A DNA stretch of 64,000 nucleotides from Pseudomonas sp. BGr12 (GTDB taxonomy: Bacteria > Pseudomonadota > Gammaproteobacteria > Pseudomonadales > Pseudomonadaceae), in the NCBI RefSeq assembly GCF_030272895.1, contig NZ_JALRNF010000016.1, positions 56,674-120,673 on the forward strand, in the 5' to 3' direction. The translations under genes were made by a program, and so were the position numbers. The notes below the pieces were generated by a model. That model did not search any database and had not been told where the DNA came from. It saw nothing but the letters and a program-made list of their open reading frames with translations. Of this stretch, positions 35,117-45,607 are shown piece by piece (position 1 is the stretch's first letter; every line of letters starts with the position of its first letter).

Positions 35117-36042
35117 CGGTCGCCCTCCCGCAGTGCCAGGCCGCAGGCAACCGCCAGGCACGGCGCCTGTGCAGCCAGCGCCTGAGGATCCAGGCCCGGC
35201 GCCAGGTCCATGACCCGGAAAGGGTCGGCCTGATGCACAGGCATCCCGAGCCGCTGCTGCAACTGCCCGGGCATGTGACGCTCCAGCGCAGCATCCCCCA
35301 GCAGCAGTAACTGCCCCGGCAGTTCGCGCCCGGGGACGGACAACAGGTAACGGTCCACCGCCCTTACCAGCACCTGGGCATCGCGCCCCTGCCCACCCAG
35401 CGACAGCTCCCGACGCAGCGGCATCGGCCCCGCATCCTGCTCGTGAATGACCAGGGCATCGCTTTCCAGCTGCAGCAGCAACCTGCGCTGTGCATCGGTG
35501 ACCGGCAATGCACGGTGCAGGGCATGGTGATCGGCCTCAACCAGGCAAGCGTGCAGCCCGGTAGCATCGAGCGCGACCTCCAGCACCTCCAACAGTGCCA
35601 GATGGCAAGCCGCGACCACCATCTGCCGGCGCCCCGGATCGCCAGGGTCGAGGCCGACGACCTGGAAATCGAGGGCGACCTCTTCAAGCGAGAACGGAAT
35701 GAACTGGGCCGCTTCGGACGGTATTTGCTCGGCAATGGCCTGCTCATCGAGCGACGCCGGCATCGAGATCAGCTTCTCGATCACCAGGGCACCGGGCAAC
35801 GCCACGGCCACACGCCGGGCGGGCCGCTCCATGCGCCCCAGCGCCTTGAGCAAGGCTGCTGCAACCTGCTCGGGGTCGCCGATCCAGCCATTGTGCATGG
35901 CCGCCGCAGGCAAGGGCTCGAGCGCCCAGGCCTGCACCCGGCAACGACCACGACGGCGCTGCAATTGCACCAGTCTGATGAACGGCGGGGTGATTTCTAC
36001 CCCCAGGAGTGAACCGGCATCCCTGCCAAAGCGTCCAAGCAT
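35104..36042 (-). CDS. pilM: Type IV pilus assembly protein PilM
   Basis: The 312-residue cytoplasmic protein has the actin-like fold start GRDAGSLLGVEITPPFIRLV and the PilM-typical ALPGALVIEKLISMPASL and IPSEAAQFIPFSLEEVALDF. It binds the PilN tail. It is first in the pilMN(OP)Q operon and divergent from ponA, as in other pseudomonads. Confidence 0.92.
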   Translation of the reverse strand: MLGRFGRDAGSLLGVEITPPFIRLVQLQRRRGRCRVQAWALEPLPAAAMHNGWIGDPEQVAAALLKALGRMERPARRVAVALPGALVIEKLISMPASLDEQAIAEQIPSEAAQFIPFSLEEVALDFQVVGLDPGDPGRRQMVVAACHLALLEVLEVALDATGLHACLVEADHHALHRALPVTDAQRRLLLQLESDALVIHEQDAGPMPLRRELSLGGQGRDAQVLVRAVDRYLLSVPGRELPGQLLLLGDAALERHMPGQLQQRLGMPVHQADPFRVMDLAPGLDPQALAAQAPCLAVACGLALREGDRCLV

Positions 36043-36143
36043 CGGTCAATTCCTTGCTCGCAGCAGGCCACCGGGCGGACATCGCCCTCACCTGGCTGAC
36101 ACCTCAAACGCCGCGCCCATAACGCGGCGGTGCGAAAAATGCT

Positions 36144-36149
36144 TATAAT
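36144..36149 (+). promoter_or_regulatory. -10 element of the ponA promoter
   Basis: TATAAT lies 69 bases before the ponA start codon in the pilM/ponA divergent gap. A convincing -35 hexamer is not evident at the right distance, so only the -10 is annotated. Confidence 0.45.
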
Positions 36150-36217
36150 GGCCAGCGTTTTTCCTTGTCCGCTGGCCCCGCGCGCAACCCACTTTTCAAC
36201 CTGGACGCCCAAAAGCC

Positions 36218-38674
36218 TTGATACGCCTGCTGAAGTTCTTCTGGTGGTCTTTCGTCGCAGTCATTTGCGCTCTCGTGCTCGGTGTGAGCGGCGCGTTTCT
36301 GTATCTTAGCCCCAGCTTGCCCTCGGTAGAGGCCCTCAGAAGCATCCAGTTGCAGATCCCTTTGCGGGTCTACAGCAGCGACGGAAAGCTGATTGCCGAA
36401 TTCGGCGAAATGCGCCGTTCTCCCATACGTTTCGCCGACATTCCACCGCATTTCATCCAGGCTTTGCTCTCGGCCGAAGATGACAACTTTGCCAATCACT
36501 ATGGCGTCGACCCCAGCAGTCTGATGCGTGCTGCAACACAATTGCTCAAGTCCGGGCACATCCAGACCGGCGGCAGCACCATCACCATGCAGGTGGCGAA
36601 GAACTTCTTCCTGACCAGCGAACGCAGCTTCTCGCGCAAGACCAACGAGATTCTCCTGGCCCTGCAGATCGAGCGTGAACTGACCAAGGACGAGATCCTC
36701 GAGCTGTACGTCAACAAGATCTACCTGGGCAACCGTGCCTACGGCATCGAGGCCGCCGCACAGGTCTACTACGGCAAGTCGATCCGCGACATCAGCCTGG
36801 CGCAGATGGCCATGATCGCCGGCCTGCCCAAGGCGCCGTCGCGCTTCAACCCGCTGGCCAACCCGGTGCGCGCCAAGGAGCGCCGCGACTGGATCCTGGG
36901 GCGCATGTACAAGCTGGGCAAGATCGACGAAGCCAGCTACCAGGCCGCCCTGGCCGAGCCGATCAACGCCAGCTATCACGTTCCTACGCCCGAGGTCAGT
37001 GCCCCCTACATCGCCGAAATGGCCCGCGCCGAAATGGTCGGCCGTTACGGCAGCGACGCCTACACCGAAGGTTTCCGGGTCACCACCACGGTGCCGAGCG
37101 ACCTGCAGGAAATCGCCAACAAGGCCGTCCTCGACGGGCTGAGCACTTATGACGAGCGTCATGGCTACCGCGGACCGGAAGCACGCTTCCCGGGCAAGAC
37201 CCTGGCAGCCTGGCAGCAGGAACTGAGCAAGCAGCGCAGCCTTGGCGGCCTGGAGCCGGCCATCGTCACCCAGGTCAGCAAGACCGGCCTGCAAGTGCTG
37301 ACCCGCGCCAACCAGCAGGAAAGCGTGGCCTGGGACACCATGAAATGGGCCCGCCCGTTCCTCAACACCAACAGCCAGGGGCGCGCACCGCAGCAGCCTG
37401 CCGACGTTGCCCAGGTGGGCGACCTGATCCGTGTCCAGCGCCTGGACGATGGCAGCCTGAAGTTCAGCCAGGTTCCCGCGGCGCAAAGCGCGCTGGTCTC
37501 GCTGGACCCGAACAGCGGCGCCATCCGCGCCCTGGTCGGTGGCGTTTCCTTCGAGCAGAGCAACTACAACCGTGCCATGCAGGCCAAGCGCCAGCCGGGT
37601 TCGAGCTTCAAGCCCTTCGTCTACAGCGCCGCACTGGACAACGGCTACACCGCCGCCAGCCTGGTCAACGATGCCCCCATCGTGTTCGTCGACGAGTACC
37701 TGGACAAGGTCTGGCGTCCGAAGAACGACACCAACACCTTCCTCGGCCCGATCCGCATGCGCGAAGCGCTGTACAAGTCGCGCAACCTGGTATCGATCCG
37801 CCTGCTGCAGGCCATGGGCGTCAGCCGCACCATCGACTACATCAGCAAGTTCGGCTTCAACAAGCAGGACCTGCCGCCCAACCTGTCCCTGGCCCTGGGC
37901 ACCGCGACCCTGACACCGATGGAAATCGCCACCGGCTGGAGCACCTTTGCCAACGGCGGCTACAAGATCACCCCGTACCTGATCGAGCGTATCGAAAGCC
38001 GCAACGGCGAAACGCTGTTCACCGCCAACCCGCCACGGGTTCCGCAGACGACCCAGGATCAGCTCGGCATCGCCGCACCTGAAACGCCGATCAGCATCCA
38101 GCTGCCGGGCGAAGCCGCCACCAGCGCCTCGTTCGATGCCGCGCAGACCGCCACCCAGGCGCCGGCCGTGGCCGAGCGCATCATCGATGGTCGCACCACC
38201 TACATCCTCACCAGCATGCTCCAGGACGTGATCAAGCGCGGTACCGGGCGTCGCGCCCTGGCCCTGGGCCGTACCGACCTCGCAGGCAAGACCGGTACCA
38301 CCAACGAATCCAAGGACGCCTGGTTCTCGGGCTACAACGCCGACCTGGTGACCACGGTCTGGGCCGGATTCGATCAGCCGGAAACCCTGGGCCGTCGCGA
38401 ATATGGCGGTACCGTAGCGCTGCCGATCTGGATGAACTTCATGGGCCCGGCGCTCAAGGACAAGCCCAACCATGCCCCGGCCGAACCGCAAGGCATCCTC
38501 AGCCTGCGGGTTGACCCGGTCAGTGGCCGGGCCGCTTCGCCGGACAACCCCAACGCCTACTTCGAGCTGTTCAAGGTCGAAGACACCCCGCCTACGGGCA
38601 GCGAACTGGGCAACGGCTCCGCCCCCGGCAGCCCGCTGCCAGCGGACGAGGCAGCGCCGATCGACCTGTTCTGA
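36218..38674 (+). CDS. ponA: Penicillin-binding protein 1A
   Basis: The 818-residue bifunctional enzyme has a membrane anchor (about 6-28), a GT51 glycosyltransferase domain (AEDDNFANHYGVD, then GGSTITMQVAKNFFL) and a transpeptidase domain with SSFKPF (SxxK), KSRN (SxN) and GKTGTTNE (KTG). It polymerises and cross-links peptidoglycan. The TTG at 36218 gives the start used by homologues (MIRLLKFFWWS). It is divergent from pilM. Confidence 0.96.
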   Translation: MIRLLKFFWWSFVAVICALVLGVSGAFLYLSPSLPSVEALRSIQLQIPLRVYSSDGKLIAEFGEMRRSPIRFADIPPHFIQALLSAEDDNFANHYGVDPSSLMRAATQLLKSGHIQTGGSTITMQVAKNFFLTSERSFSRKTNEILLALQIERELTKDEILELYVNKIYLGNRAYGIEAAAQVYYGKSIRDISLAQMAMIAGLPKAPSRFNPLANPVRAKERRDWILGRMYKLGKIDEASYQAALAEPINASYHVPTPEVSAPYIAEMARAEMVGRYGSDAYTEGFRVTTTVPSDLQEIANKAVLDGLSTYDERHGYRGPEARFPGKTLAAWQQELSKQRSLGGLEPAIVTQVSKTGLQVLTRANQQESVAWDTMKWARPFLNTNSQGRAPQQPADVAQVGDLIRVQRLDDGSLKFSQVPAAQSALVSLDPNSGAIRALVGGVSFEQSNYNRAMQAKRQPGSSFKPFVYSAALDNGYTAASLVNDAPIVFVDEYLDKVWRPKNDTNTFLGPIRMREALYKSRNLVSIRLLQAMGVSRTIDYISKFGFNKQDLPPNLSLALGTATLTPMEIATGWSTFANGGYKITPYLIERIESRNGETLFTANPPRVPQTTQDQLGIAAPETPISIQLPGEAATSASFDAAQTATQAPAVAERIIDGRTTYILTSMLQDVIKRGTGRRALALGRTDLAGKTGTTNESKDAWFSGYNADLVTTVWAGFDQPETLGRREYGGTVALPIWMNFMGPALKDKPNHAPAEPQGILSLRVDPVSGRAASPDNPNAYFELFKVEDTPPTGSELGNGSAPGSPLPADEAAPIDLF

Positions 38675-38682
38675 TCACTTCA

Positions 38683-38757
38683 CTGTGGGAGCGGGCTTGC
38701 CCCGCGATTGCGATCTACCGCTCACATCGCAATCGCGGGGCAAGCCCGCTCCTACAG
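38683..38757. repeat. REP palindrome (paired)
   Basis: Arms of about 30 bases (CTGTGGGAGCGGGCTTGCCC extended by CGCGATTGCGAT, and complement) surround an 11-base loop after ponA. Confidence 0.92.
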
Positions 38758-38770
38758 AGGCAGCCACAAA

Positions 38771-38801
38771 AAAGCCCCGGCTCTCGCGAGCCGGGGCTTT
38801 T
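38771..38801. terminator. Bidirectional terminator between ponA and malic enzyme
   Basis: An 11-base stem AGCCCCGGCTC/GAGCCGGGGCT with loop TCGC, A-rich before and TTTT after, lies between two convergent genes. Confidence 0.9.
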
Positions 38802-38818
38802 AGTTACGCGTTGCAGCT

Positions 38819-38846
38819 AATCGCGAGACAAGCCCGCTCCCACATT
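38819..38846. repeat. Single degenerate REP
   Basis: AATCGCGAGACAAGCCCGCT is a diverged single REP that touches the 3' end of the malic enzyme gene. Confidence 0.75.
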
Positions 38847-40113
38847 AGCCGTTGAACACGTCATCCACGCTCTTGAGCGGGTAGTTCGTCGGATACGGCA
38901 GGGTCGCCACACCGGTCTCGATCGCAGCCTTGGCCACGGCGTCGGAAACGACGGTGATCAGACGGGCATCCATTGGCTTCGGAATGATGTACTCACGGCC
39001 GAATTCCAGCGCGTCGACGCCGTAAGCTGCGCAGACTTCCTTAGGCACTGGCAGCTTGGCCAGGTCTTTCAGGGCGTTGGCGGCAGCGATCTTCATTTCT
39101 TCGTTGATGCGCTTGGCGCGAACGTCCAGGGCACCGCGGAAGATGAACGGGAAGCCCAGTACGTTGTTGACCTGGTTCGGGTAGTCGGAACGACCGGTGG
39201 CCATGATCACGTCGCTACGGGTAGCGTGCGCCAGCTCCGGGGAGATCTCCGGATCCGGGTTGGAGCAGGCGAAGACGATCGGGTTGGCCGCCATCGACTT
39301 CAGGCCTTCAGGGCTCAGCAGGTTCGGGCCGGACAGGCCGACGAACACGTCAGCGCCTTCCAGGGCATCGGCCAGGGTGCGCTTGTCGGTGGCGTGGGCG
39401 AACACAGCCTTGTACTGGTTCAGGTCGCTACGGCCAGCGTGGATCACGCCAGTGCGGTCAACCATGAAGATGTTCTCGATCTTCGCGCCCATGCTCACCA
39501 GCAACTTCATGCAGGAGATGGCGGCAGCGCCAGCGCCCAGGCAGACGATCTTGGCTTCTTCGAGTTTCTTACCGGCGATTTCCAGGGCGTTGATCATGCC
39601 GGCAGCGGTCACGATCGCGGTACCGTGCTGGTCATCGTGGAACACCGGGATGTCGCACTGTTCGATCAGGGTGCGCTCGATCTCGAAGCACTCGGGTGCC
39701 TTGATGTCTTCGAGGTTGATGCCACCGAAGGTGATGGAGATGCGGCGGACGGTGTCGATGAAGGCTTGCGGGCTCTCCGACTCGACTTCGATGTCGAACA
39801 CGTCGATGCCGGCGAAGCGCTTGAACAGAACACCCTTGCCTTCCATGACAGGCTTGGAGGCCAGTGGGCCGAGGTCACCCAGGCCGAGGATGGCGGTGCC
39901 GTCGGAAATGACTGCTACCAGATTGCCCTTGCCGGTGTACTTGTAGGCCAGCTCCGGATCGCGACCAATTTCACGTACCGGCTCGGCCACGCCAGGGCTG
40001 TAGGCCAGCGCCAGGTCGCGAGCAGTCGCGGTAGGTTTGGTGAGCTCGACGCTCAGTTTCCCCGGACGAGGCTGAGCATGGTATTCGAGAGCGGCGGTTT
40101 TCAAATCTGACAT
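38845..40113 (-). CDS. maeB: NAD(P)-dependent malic enzyme (short form)
   Basis: The 422-residue enzyme has [42 protein letters not shown] and a nucleotide-binding [12 protein letters not shown]. It decarboxylates malate to pyruvate. It lacks the C-terminal phosphotransacetylase-like domain of long MaeB proteins. The ATG at 40113 ([12 protein letters not shown]) matches homologues; 40122 is an in-frame alternative. Confidence 0.93.
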   Translation of the reverse strand: MSDLKTAALEYHAQPRPGKLSVELTKPTATARDLALAYSPGVAEPVREIGRDPELAYKYTGKGNLVAVISDGTAILGLGDLGPLASKPVMEGKGVLFKRFAGIDVFDIEVESESPQAFIDTVRRISITFGGINLEDIKAPECFEIERTLIEQCDIPVFHDDQHGTAIVTAAGMINALEIAGKKLEEAKIVCLGAGAAAISCMKLLVSMGAKIENIFMVDRTGVIHAGRSDLNQYKAVFAHATDKRTLADALEGADVFVGLSGPNLLSPEGLKSMAANPIVFACSNPDPEISPELAHATRSDVIMATGRSDYPNQVNNVLGFPFIFRGALDVRAKRINEEMKIAAANALKDLAKLPVPKEVCAAYGVDALEFGREYIIPKPMDARLITVVSDAVAKAAIETGVATLPYPTNYPLKSVDDVFNG

Positions 40114-40258
40114 GGTGGGCATTCCGCTATTTACTGTTCTGACGGACCGCCGAGGATACGCAAAGAGCAAAGGGCCGACAAGACTGGCCGGTCACTTGTG
40201 TCAAGGCCTTTAACCTACGACTTTCCGCCAAGAGCCGCAGCCCGCAAGGGTTTCAATG

Positions 40259-40272
40259 TGTACAATCGTACA
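40259..40272. promoter_or_regulatory. Inverted repeat upstream of malic enzyme
   Basis: TGTAC-N4-GTACA lies in the AT-rich 178-base gap upstream of the malic enzyme gene, next to a run of seven A. It may be an operator; no regulator is assigned. Confidence 0.3.
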
Positions 40273-40291
40273 AAAAAATGTTCACAATTTT

Positions 40292-41113
40292 TTATCCAGA
40301 GACCCTTTCCAGCATCGATGGATCGGTCAATGGCAGCAACCAGCGCCTCTGCCCTTGCTTCAAGCCGCCTTTGCGGGAACGATCCAGCACCCAACCGCGA
40401 GCTTCGATGGTGCGCCCCTTGAGGCCATCAAAGAATGAAGCGGGGAAATTGCGCTGCAGTTTCGCCGGCACCTGAAGCACCAGGGCGCTGTCGATTTCGA
40501 TCCAGATTCCGCCGCGATTGCGCTCGATACCCATCACTTTGCCGCTGATGATCGCAAAACCGGATTGCTGCACCTGAGCCGACGAAACCACCGGAGAGCG
40601 CCGCCACACCCCCACGCCTTGCTGACGAGCGGTACGCTCGGCCTGCTGCTGGCAGCCACTCAGGTCGACGTTCGGGGCAACGGCCACGCGATAGCCAAGG
40701 CCTTCACTGAGCAGTCGGGCCTCGAAATTGTCGCCAGAGCGACCGTAGATATGTGCCAGGGTCCGACCGTACTTGTCCCGGGACTCGACGCCCGGCACCA
40801 GCCCAACCTCGCCGCCACTGGCCTTGACCAGCGCCTGCAGACGCTGACGGGCGGTCTCGGCAAAGGCTTCGCTGGCCCGGCCCTTGCGGCCGATTTCCGG
40901 TGCATTGAGGCCAATCAGACGAACGCTGCGACCATCTTCCAGACGCAAGGTATCGCCGTCGACCACCTGGCGCACGCTGACGCGCTGGGGATCGACCGGG
41001 GCCGGGCAGAAGGCCAGCGCCGGCAACTGCCAAATGACGCCCACAAAAAAGGCGCCCACAAGGGACGCCTTTTTCAGCAACATTGCCAGACCCGCGGGGC
41101 CAGCATTGCGCAT
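40292..41113 (-). CDS. Thermonuclease-like protein (SNase family)
   Basis: The 273-residue protein has a hydrophobic signal-like segment (about 11-35) and an SNase domain with VVDGDTLRLEDG, RLIGLNAPE and DKYGRTLAHIY, which contain the expected calcium-binding Asp, Arg, Glu and Arg residues. The C-terminal 100 residues form an additional OB-like domain. It should be exported. The start lies 2 bases after the rpmE stop, so the two genes are probably co-transcribed. The physiological substrate is unknown. Confidence 0.87.
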   Translation of the reverse strand: MRNAGPAGLAMLLKKASLVGAFFVGVIWQLPALAFCPAPVDPQRVSVRQVVDGDTLRLEDGRSVRLIGLNAPEIGRKGRASEAFAETARQRLQALVKASGGEVGLVPGVESRDKYGRTLAHIYGRSGDNFEARLLSEGLGYRVAVAPNVDLSGCQQQAERTARQQGVGVWRRSPVVSSAQVQQSGFAIISGKVMGIERNRGGIWIEIDSALVLQVPAKLQRNFPASFFDGLKGRTIEARGWVLDRSRKGGLKQGQRRWLLPLTDPSMLERVSG

Positions 41114-41115
41114 TC

Positions 41116-41331
41116 TTACTTCTTGGCACCGAACATGCCGAAGCGATCTGCGAACTTCTGTACGCGGCCGCCGGTGTCCAGAACCTTTTGCTTACCGGTG
41201 TAGAACGGGTGGCATTCGTTGCAAACGTCGGTGCCCAGTGGAGCGCACAGGGTCGAACGGGTTTCGAACGAGTTACCGCAGCTGCAGGTGACTGCGACTA
41301 CTTCATAATTCGGGTGAATTTCTGGTTTCAT
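41116..41331 (-). CDS. rpmE: 50S ribosomal protein L31 (zinc form)
   Basis: The 71-residue protein has CSCGNSF and [13 protein letters not shown], the cysteines of the zinc-binding (C+) form. The ATG at 41331 follows GAGGA by 7 bases; a GTG two codons earlier is unlikely. Confidence 0.97.
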   Translation of the reverse strand: MKPEIHPNYEVVAVTCSCGNSFETRSTLCAPLGTDVCNECHPFYTGKQKVLDTGGRVQKFADRFGMFGAKK

Positions 41332-41399
41332 GGTCACTTCCTCGACTGCGTGCCGCCACCCAACACCATTGTTGAATACCGCACGTAATTAGGCGGCGA

Positions 41400-41427
41400 A
41401 TAATACCAGAGCATGCTGCCAACGCAA
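41400..41427 (-). promoter_or_regulatory. Candidate rpmE promoter
   Basis: On the minus strand TTGCGT (41427-41422) and TATTAT (41405-41400) are separated by 16 bases, about 70 bases before rpmE, in the divergent gap with priA. Confidence 0.5.
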
Positions 41428-41499
41428 GTTGTCGCTTGCACCGACCGTCGTCTGCTAGGCTCGCCTGGTCTTGGAATCCCCCTTCAGAGAACTCTTCGC

Positions 41500-43719
41500 G
41501 TGTCCGACGTCATTCTGCGCCTTGCCCTGCCCTCGCCCCTGCGGCGACTGTTCGACTACAGGGCGCCGGCCAGCATGGCGCGCCAGGCACTGACCCCGGG
41601 CATGCGTATCCGCGTGCCGTTCGGGCGCCGGGAGATGATCGGCATCCTGATCGAGACCAGCGACAAGAGCGAGGTGCCGGCGGACAAGCTCAAGCCGGCG
41701 ATCGCCCTGCTCGATCCGGTCACACCGATTCCCCCGCCCCTGTTCAAGCTGTGCCTGTGGACCGCGCAGTACTACCAGCACAGCCTCGGCGACACCCTGA
41801 ACTGGGCCTTGCCGGTGCTGCTGCGCCAGGGCGAGCCGGCAGAGGCGCGCCAGGAGCGTTTCTGGCAGATCGCGCCGGGCGCGCGCCTGGACGACCCGCG
41901 CATCGCCCGTGCCCCGCGCCAGCGCGAAGCCCTCGCCACCCTGGCGCAGCACCCCCATGGCATCGCCCACGGCCTGCTGAGCAAGTTCATGCTGAGCAAG
42001 GACAGCCTCGACCTGCTGCTGGCCAAGGAGCTGGTCCAGGTCGAAGTGCGCCGTCACGCCGTCCAGGAGCGCCATGAACGCTGGCTGGCGCAGCCCGAGC
42101 TGCCGCTGAACGACGAACAACGGGCGGCCTTCAATGCCGTACGCGCAGGTTTCGACAGTTTCCATGCCTTCCTCCTGGCCGGGGTTACCGGCAGCGGCAA
42201 GACCGAGGTCTACCTGCAACTGATCCTCGAGACCCTGGAGGCCGGCAAGCAGGCGCTGATCCTGATTCCGGAAATCAACCTCGGGCCGCAGACCCTGGCC
42301 CGCTTCGAGCAACGCTTCAACGCCCGCATCGCCCTGCTGCACTCGGCGGTCAACGACCGCGAGCGCCTGGACGCCTGGCTGGCCGCCCGCGACGGCGAGG
42401 CCGACATTATCATCGGCACCCGTTCGGCACTGTTCACCCCCATGAAGCACCCGGGGCTGATCATCATCGACGAAGAGCACGACGGCTCCTACAAACAGCA
42501 GGAAGGCCTGCGCTACCACGCCCGCGACCTGGCGCTGGTGCGCGCGCGCCAGGAAAACATCCCGATCCTGCTGGGCTCGGCCACGCCGTCGCTGGAGAGC
42601 CTGCACAACGCCCACAGCGGCCGCTACGGCCTGCTGCGCCTCAACCAGCGCGCTGGTGGCGCCCAGCAGCCGCGCTTCCTGCGCCTGGACGTGAAGAGCC
42701 GGCCCCTGGACAGCGGCATCAGTGGCCCCATGCAACAAGCCATCGGCCAGACCCTGGCCGCCGGCCAGCAAGTGCTGGTGTTCCTCAACCGCCGCGGCTT
42801 CGCCCCGACCCTGCTGTGCCACGACTGCGGCTGGATGTCCGAATGCCCGCGCTGCGATGCGCGCATGACCGTGCACCAGCGCTCCTACGAACTGCGCTGC
42901 CATCACTGCGGCTACGACGAGCGCCTGCCGCGCCAGTGCCCGCAATGCAACAAGGTCGACCTGCGCCCGGTCGGCGCCGGCACCGAGCGCGCCGAAGAGC
43001 GCCTGGGCATCCTCTTTCCGGATTACCCGGTATTGCGCGTGGACCGCGACAGCACCTCGCGCAAGGACGCCATGAACCAGCTGTTCGCCACCATCCAGCG
43101 CGGCCAGCCGTGCATCCTGGTCGGCACCCAGATGCTCGCCAAGGGGCACCATTTTCCGCGGGTGACCCTGGTGGCGATCCTCGATGCCGACGGCGGCCTG
43201 TTCTCCGGCGACTTCCGCGCCAGCGAGCGCATGGCCCAGTTGATCGTCCAGGTCGCTGGCCGCGCCGGTCGCGCCGAGGAACCCGGCAAAGTGATCATCC
43301 AGACCCACCTGGCCGACCATCCATTGCTGGTGCAACTGACCGAGCAGGGCTATTTCGCCTTTGCCGAGCAGGCCCTGAGCGAGCGCCGCGCCGCTGGCTT
43401 GCCGCCTTTTGCCCACCTGGCCCTGCTGCGTGCCGAAGCCCACAAGCCCGGACAGGCCGAGGCCTTTCTCGACGAAGCCTGCAGCGCCGCCGAGCAGTTG
43501 CTGGCCGAGCACAACCTGGGCGGCATCGAACTGCTCGGCCCGGTACCGGCCCCCATGGAGCGACGGGCGGGACGTTTTCGCGCGCAATTGTTGCTCCAGG
43601 CCAATGCCCGGGCGCCTTTGCATCGACTGATCAGCGCCTGGTTGCTACTGTTGGAGCAAATGCCGTCCGGGCGCCAGGTGCGCTGGTCGCTGGATGTGGA
43701 TCCGGTGGATCTTTATTGA
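41500..43719 (+). CDS. priA: Primosomal protein N' (replication restart helicase)
   Basis: The 739-residue helicase has an N-terminal DNA-binding domain, Walker A GVTGSGKTEVY, the IIDEEHDGSYKQQ (DEEH) box and a zinc-binding region with paired cysteines (CHDCGWMSECPRC, then CHHCG and CPQC). It reloads the replisome at stalled forks. The GTG at 41500 gives MSDVILRLALPSPLRRLFDY, the family start. Divergent from rpmE. Confidence 0.96.
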   Translation: MSDVILRLALPSPLRRLFDYRAPASMARQALTPGMRIRVPFGRREMIGILIETSDKSEVPADKLKPAIALLDPVTPIPPPLFKLCLWTAQYYQHSLGDTLNWALPVLLRQGEPAEARQERFWQIAPGARLDDPRIARAPRQREALATLAQHPHGIAHGLLSKFMLSKDSLDLLLAKELVQVEVRRHAVQERHERWLAQPELPLNDEQRAAFNAVRAGFDSFHAFLLAGVTGSGKTEVYLQLILETLEAGKQALILIPEINLGPQTLARFEQRFNARIALLHSAVNDRERLDAWLAARDGEADIIIGTRSALFTPMKHPGLIIIDEEHDGSYKQQEGLRYHARDLALVRARQENIPILLGSATPSLESLHNAHSGRYGLLRLNQRAGGAQQPRFLRLDVKSRPLDSGISGPMQQAIGQTLAAGQQVLVFLNRRGFAPTLLCHDCGWMSECPRCDARMTVHQRSYELRCHHCGYDERLPRQCPQCNKVDLRPVGAGTERAEERLGILFPDYPVLRVDRDSTSRKDAMNQLFATIQRGQPCILVGTQMLAKGHHFPRVTLVAILDADGGLFSGDFRASERMAQLIVQVAGRAGRAEEPGKVIIQTHLADHPLLVQLTEQGYFAFAEQALSERRAAGLPPFAHLALLRAEAHKPGQAEAFLDEACSAAEQLLAEHNLGGIELLGPVPAPMERRAGRFRAQLLLQANARAPLHRLISAWLLLLEQMPSGRQVRWSLDVDPVDLY

Positions 43720-43730
43720 TTGCGTCGGCC

Positions 43731-43760
43731 ACATCGCGGGACAAGCCCGCTCCTACAGGG
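43731..43760. repeat. Single REP
   Basis: One REP copy (ATCGCGGGACAAGCCCGCTC) follows priA without an inverted partner. Confidence 0.8.
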
Positions 43761-43780
43761 GCGTAACCACTCCCAAAAGG

Positions 43781-43809
43781 TTGGCAACCTCGCCCCGGCA
43801 ACGGATAAT
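43781..43809 (+). promoter_or_regulatory. Candidate argS promoter
   Basis: TTGGCA (43781-43786) and GATAAT (43804-43809) with a 17-base spacer, 60 bases before the argS start codon, are a strong sigma-70 match. Confidence 0.6.
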
Positions 43810-43869
43810 GTCCAGTTTTTCCACCTGCGCATCGAAGCGCCGCCGCGCCTGCGGTCGAACGAGAAGCCC

Positions 43870-45606
43870 ATGAAAGACACCATTCGCCAGCTGATCCAGC
43901 AAGCCCTCACCCAACTCGTCACCGACGGTGTGCTGCCTGAAGGGCTGACGCCGGCGATCCAGGTGGAGAACGCCCGGGACAAGACCCACGGCGATTTCGC
44001 CAGCAACATCGCGATGATGCTGGCCAAGCCTGCCGGCATGAAGCCACGCGACCTGGCGGAGAAGATCATCGCCGCCCTGCCTGCCGACGAGCAGGTCAGC
44101 AAGGTCGAAATCGCCGGCCCGGGCTTCCTCAACTTCTTCCAGAACACCCAGGCCCTGGCTGCCCGCCTGGACGCCGCGCTGGCCGACGCCAAGCTCGGCG
44201 TCAGCAAGGCCGGCCCGCAACAGAAGGTGGTGGTCGACCTGTCGGCCCCTAACCTGGCCAAAGAGATGCACGTCGGCCACCTGCGCTCGACCATCATCGG
44301 CGACGCCGTGTCGCGCGTGCTGGAGTTCCTCGGCGACACCGTGATTCGCCAGAACCACGTGGGCGACTGGGGTACCCAGTTCGGCATGCTGATGGCCTAC
44401 CTGCAGGAAAACCCGATCACCAGCGACGAGCTGTCGGACCTGGAGAACTTCTACCGCGCCGCGAAAAAACGCTTCGACGAATCGGAAGAGTTCGCCGACC
44501 GCGCACGCGGCCTGGTGGTCAAGCTGCAAGCCGGCGACGAGGAATGCCTGAAGCTGTGGACCCGCTTCAAGGACATCTCGCTGTCGCACTGCCAGAAGAC
44601 CTACGAACTGCTCAACGTCAAGCTGACCATGGCCGACGTCATGGGCGAGAGCGCCTATAACGACGACCTGGCCAATGTCGTCAACGACCTCAAGGCCAAG
44701 GGCCTGCTGGTCGAGAGCAAGGGCGCCCAGTGCGTGTTCCTCGAAGAGTTCAAGACCGCCGAGGGTGAACCACTGCCGGTGATCGTGCAAAAGGCCGACG
44801 GCGGCTACCTGTACGCCACCACCGACCTTGCCGCCGTGCGCTACCGCAGCAACGTGCTCAAGGCCGATCGCGCCCTGTACTTCGTCGACCAGCGCCAGGC
44901 CCTGCACTTCAACCAGGTGTTCGAAGTAGCGCGCCTGGCCGGTTTCGTCGGCCACCCGATGCACATGGAACACATGGGCTTCGGCACCATGAACGGCGCC
45001 GACGGCCGTCCGTTCAAGACCCGCGATGGCGGCACCGTCAAGCTGATCGACCTGCTGACCGAAGCCAAGGAGCGTGCCTACGCCCTGGTCAAGGAGAAGA
45101 ACCCGGAGCTGGGTGAAGACGAACTGCGCGCCATCGCCGAAGTCGTCGGCATTGGCGCGGTCAAGTACGCCGACCTGTCCAAGCACCGCACCAGCGACTA
45201 CAGCTTCAACTTCGAGCTGATGCTCAACTTCGAAGGCAACACCGCCCCTTACCTGCTGTACGCCTACACCCGCGTCGCCGGCGTGTTCCGCAAGCTGGGC
45301 AAAGGCTTCGATGAAGTGGACGGGCAGATCATCCTGCAAGCGGCACAGGAGCAGGACCTGGCTGCACGCCTGGCCCAGTTCGGCGAAATCCTGAACAACG
45401 TCGCCGAAAAAGGCACGCCGCACGTGCTCTGCGCCTACCTGTACGACGTGGCCGGGCTGTTCTCCAGCTTCTACGAGAACTGCCCGATCCTGGCTGCCGA
45501 AACCCCGGAACAGCAACAGAGCCGCCTGCGCCTGGCAGCCCTGACCGGTCGTACCCTCAAGCAAGGTCTGGAACTGCTCGGCCTGGAAACCCTGGAGCGT
45601 ATGTAA
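43870..45606 (+). CDS. argS: Arginyl-tRNA synthetase
   Basis: The 578-residue class I synthetase has the N-terminal Add1 domain, a HIGH-type motif (HVGHLRS in [18 protein letters not shown]), [10 protein letters not shown] and a C-terminal anticodon-binding helical domain. The KMSKS loop is degenerate, as is common in ArgRS. Length is standard. The ATG at 43870 is preceded by GAGAAG. Confidence 0.97.
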   Translation: MKDTIRQLIQQALTQLVTDGVLPEGLTPAIQVENARDKTHGDFASNIAMMLAKPAGMKPRDLAEKIIAALPADEQVSKVEIAGPGFLNFFQNTQALAARLDAALADAKLGVSKAGPQQKVVVDLSAPNLAKEMHVGHLRSTIIGDAVSRVLEFLGDTVIRQNHVGDWGTQFGMLMAYLQENPITSDELSDLENFYRAAKKRFDESEEFADRARGLVVKLQAGDEECLKLWTRFKDISLSHCQKTYELLNVKLTMADVMGESAYNDDLANVVNDLKAKGLLVESKGAQCVFLEEFKTAEGEPLPVIVQKADGGYLYATTDLAAVRYRSNVLKADRALYFVDQRQALHFNQVFEVARLAGFVGHPMHMEHMGFGTMNGADGRPFKTRDGGTVKLIDLLTEAKERAYALVKEKNPELGEDELRAIAEVVGIGAVKYADLSKHRTSDYSFNFELMLNFEGNTAPYLLYAYTRVAGVFRKLGKGFDEVDGQIILQAAQEQDLAARLAQFGEILNNVAEKGTPHVLCAYLYDVAGLFSSFYENCPILAAETPEQQQSRLRLAALTGRTLKQGLELLGLETLERM

Positions 45607-45607
45607 G

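Noticed and set aside
36143..38491. A long minus-strand frame opposite ponA
   Set aside because: Composition is a mirror of the ponA codons; no recognisable motif and it crosses the ponA promoter.
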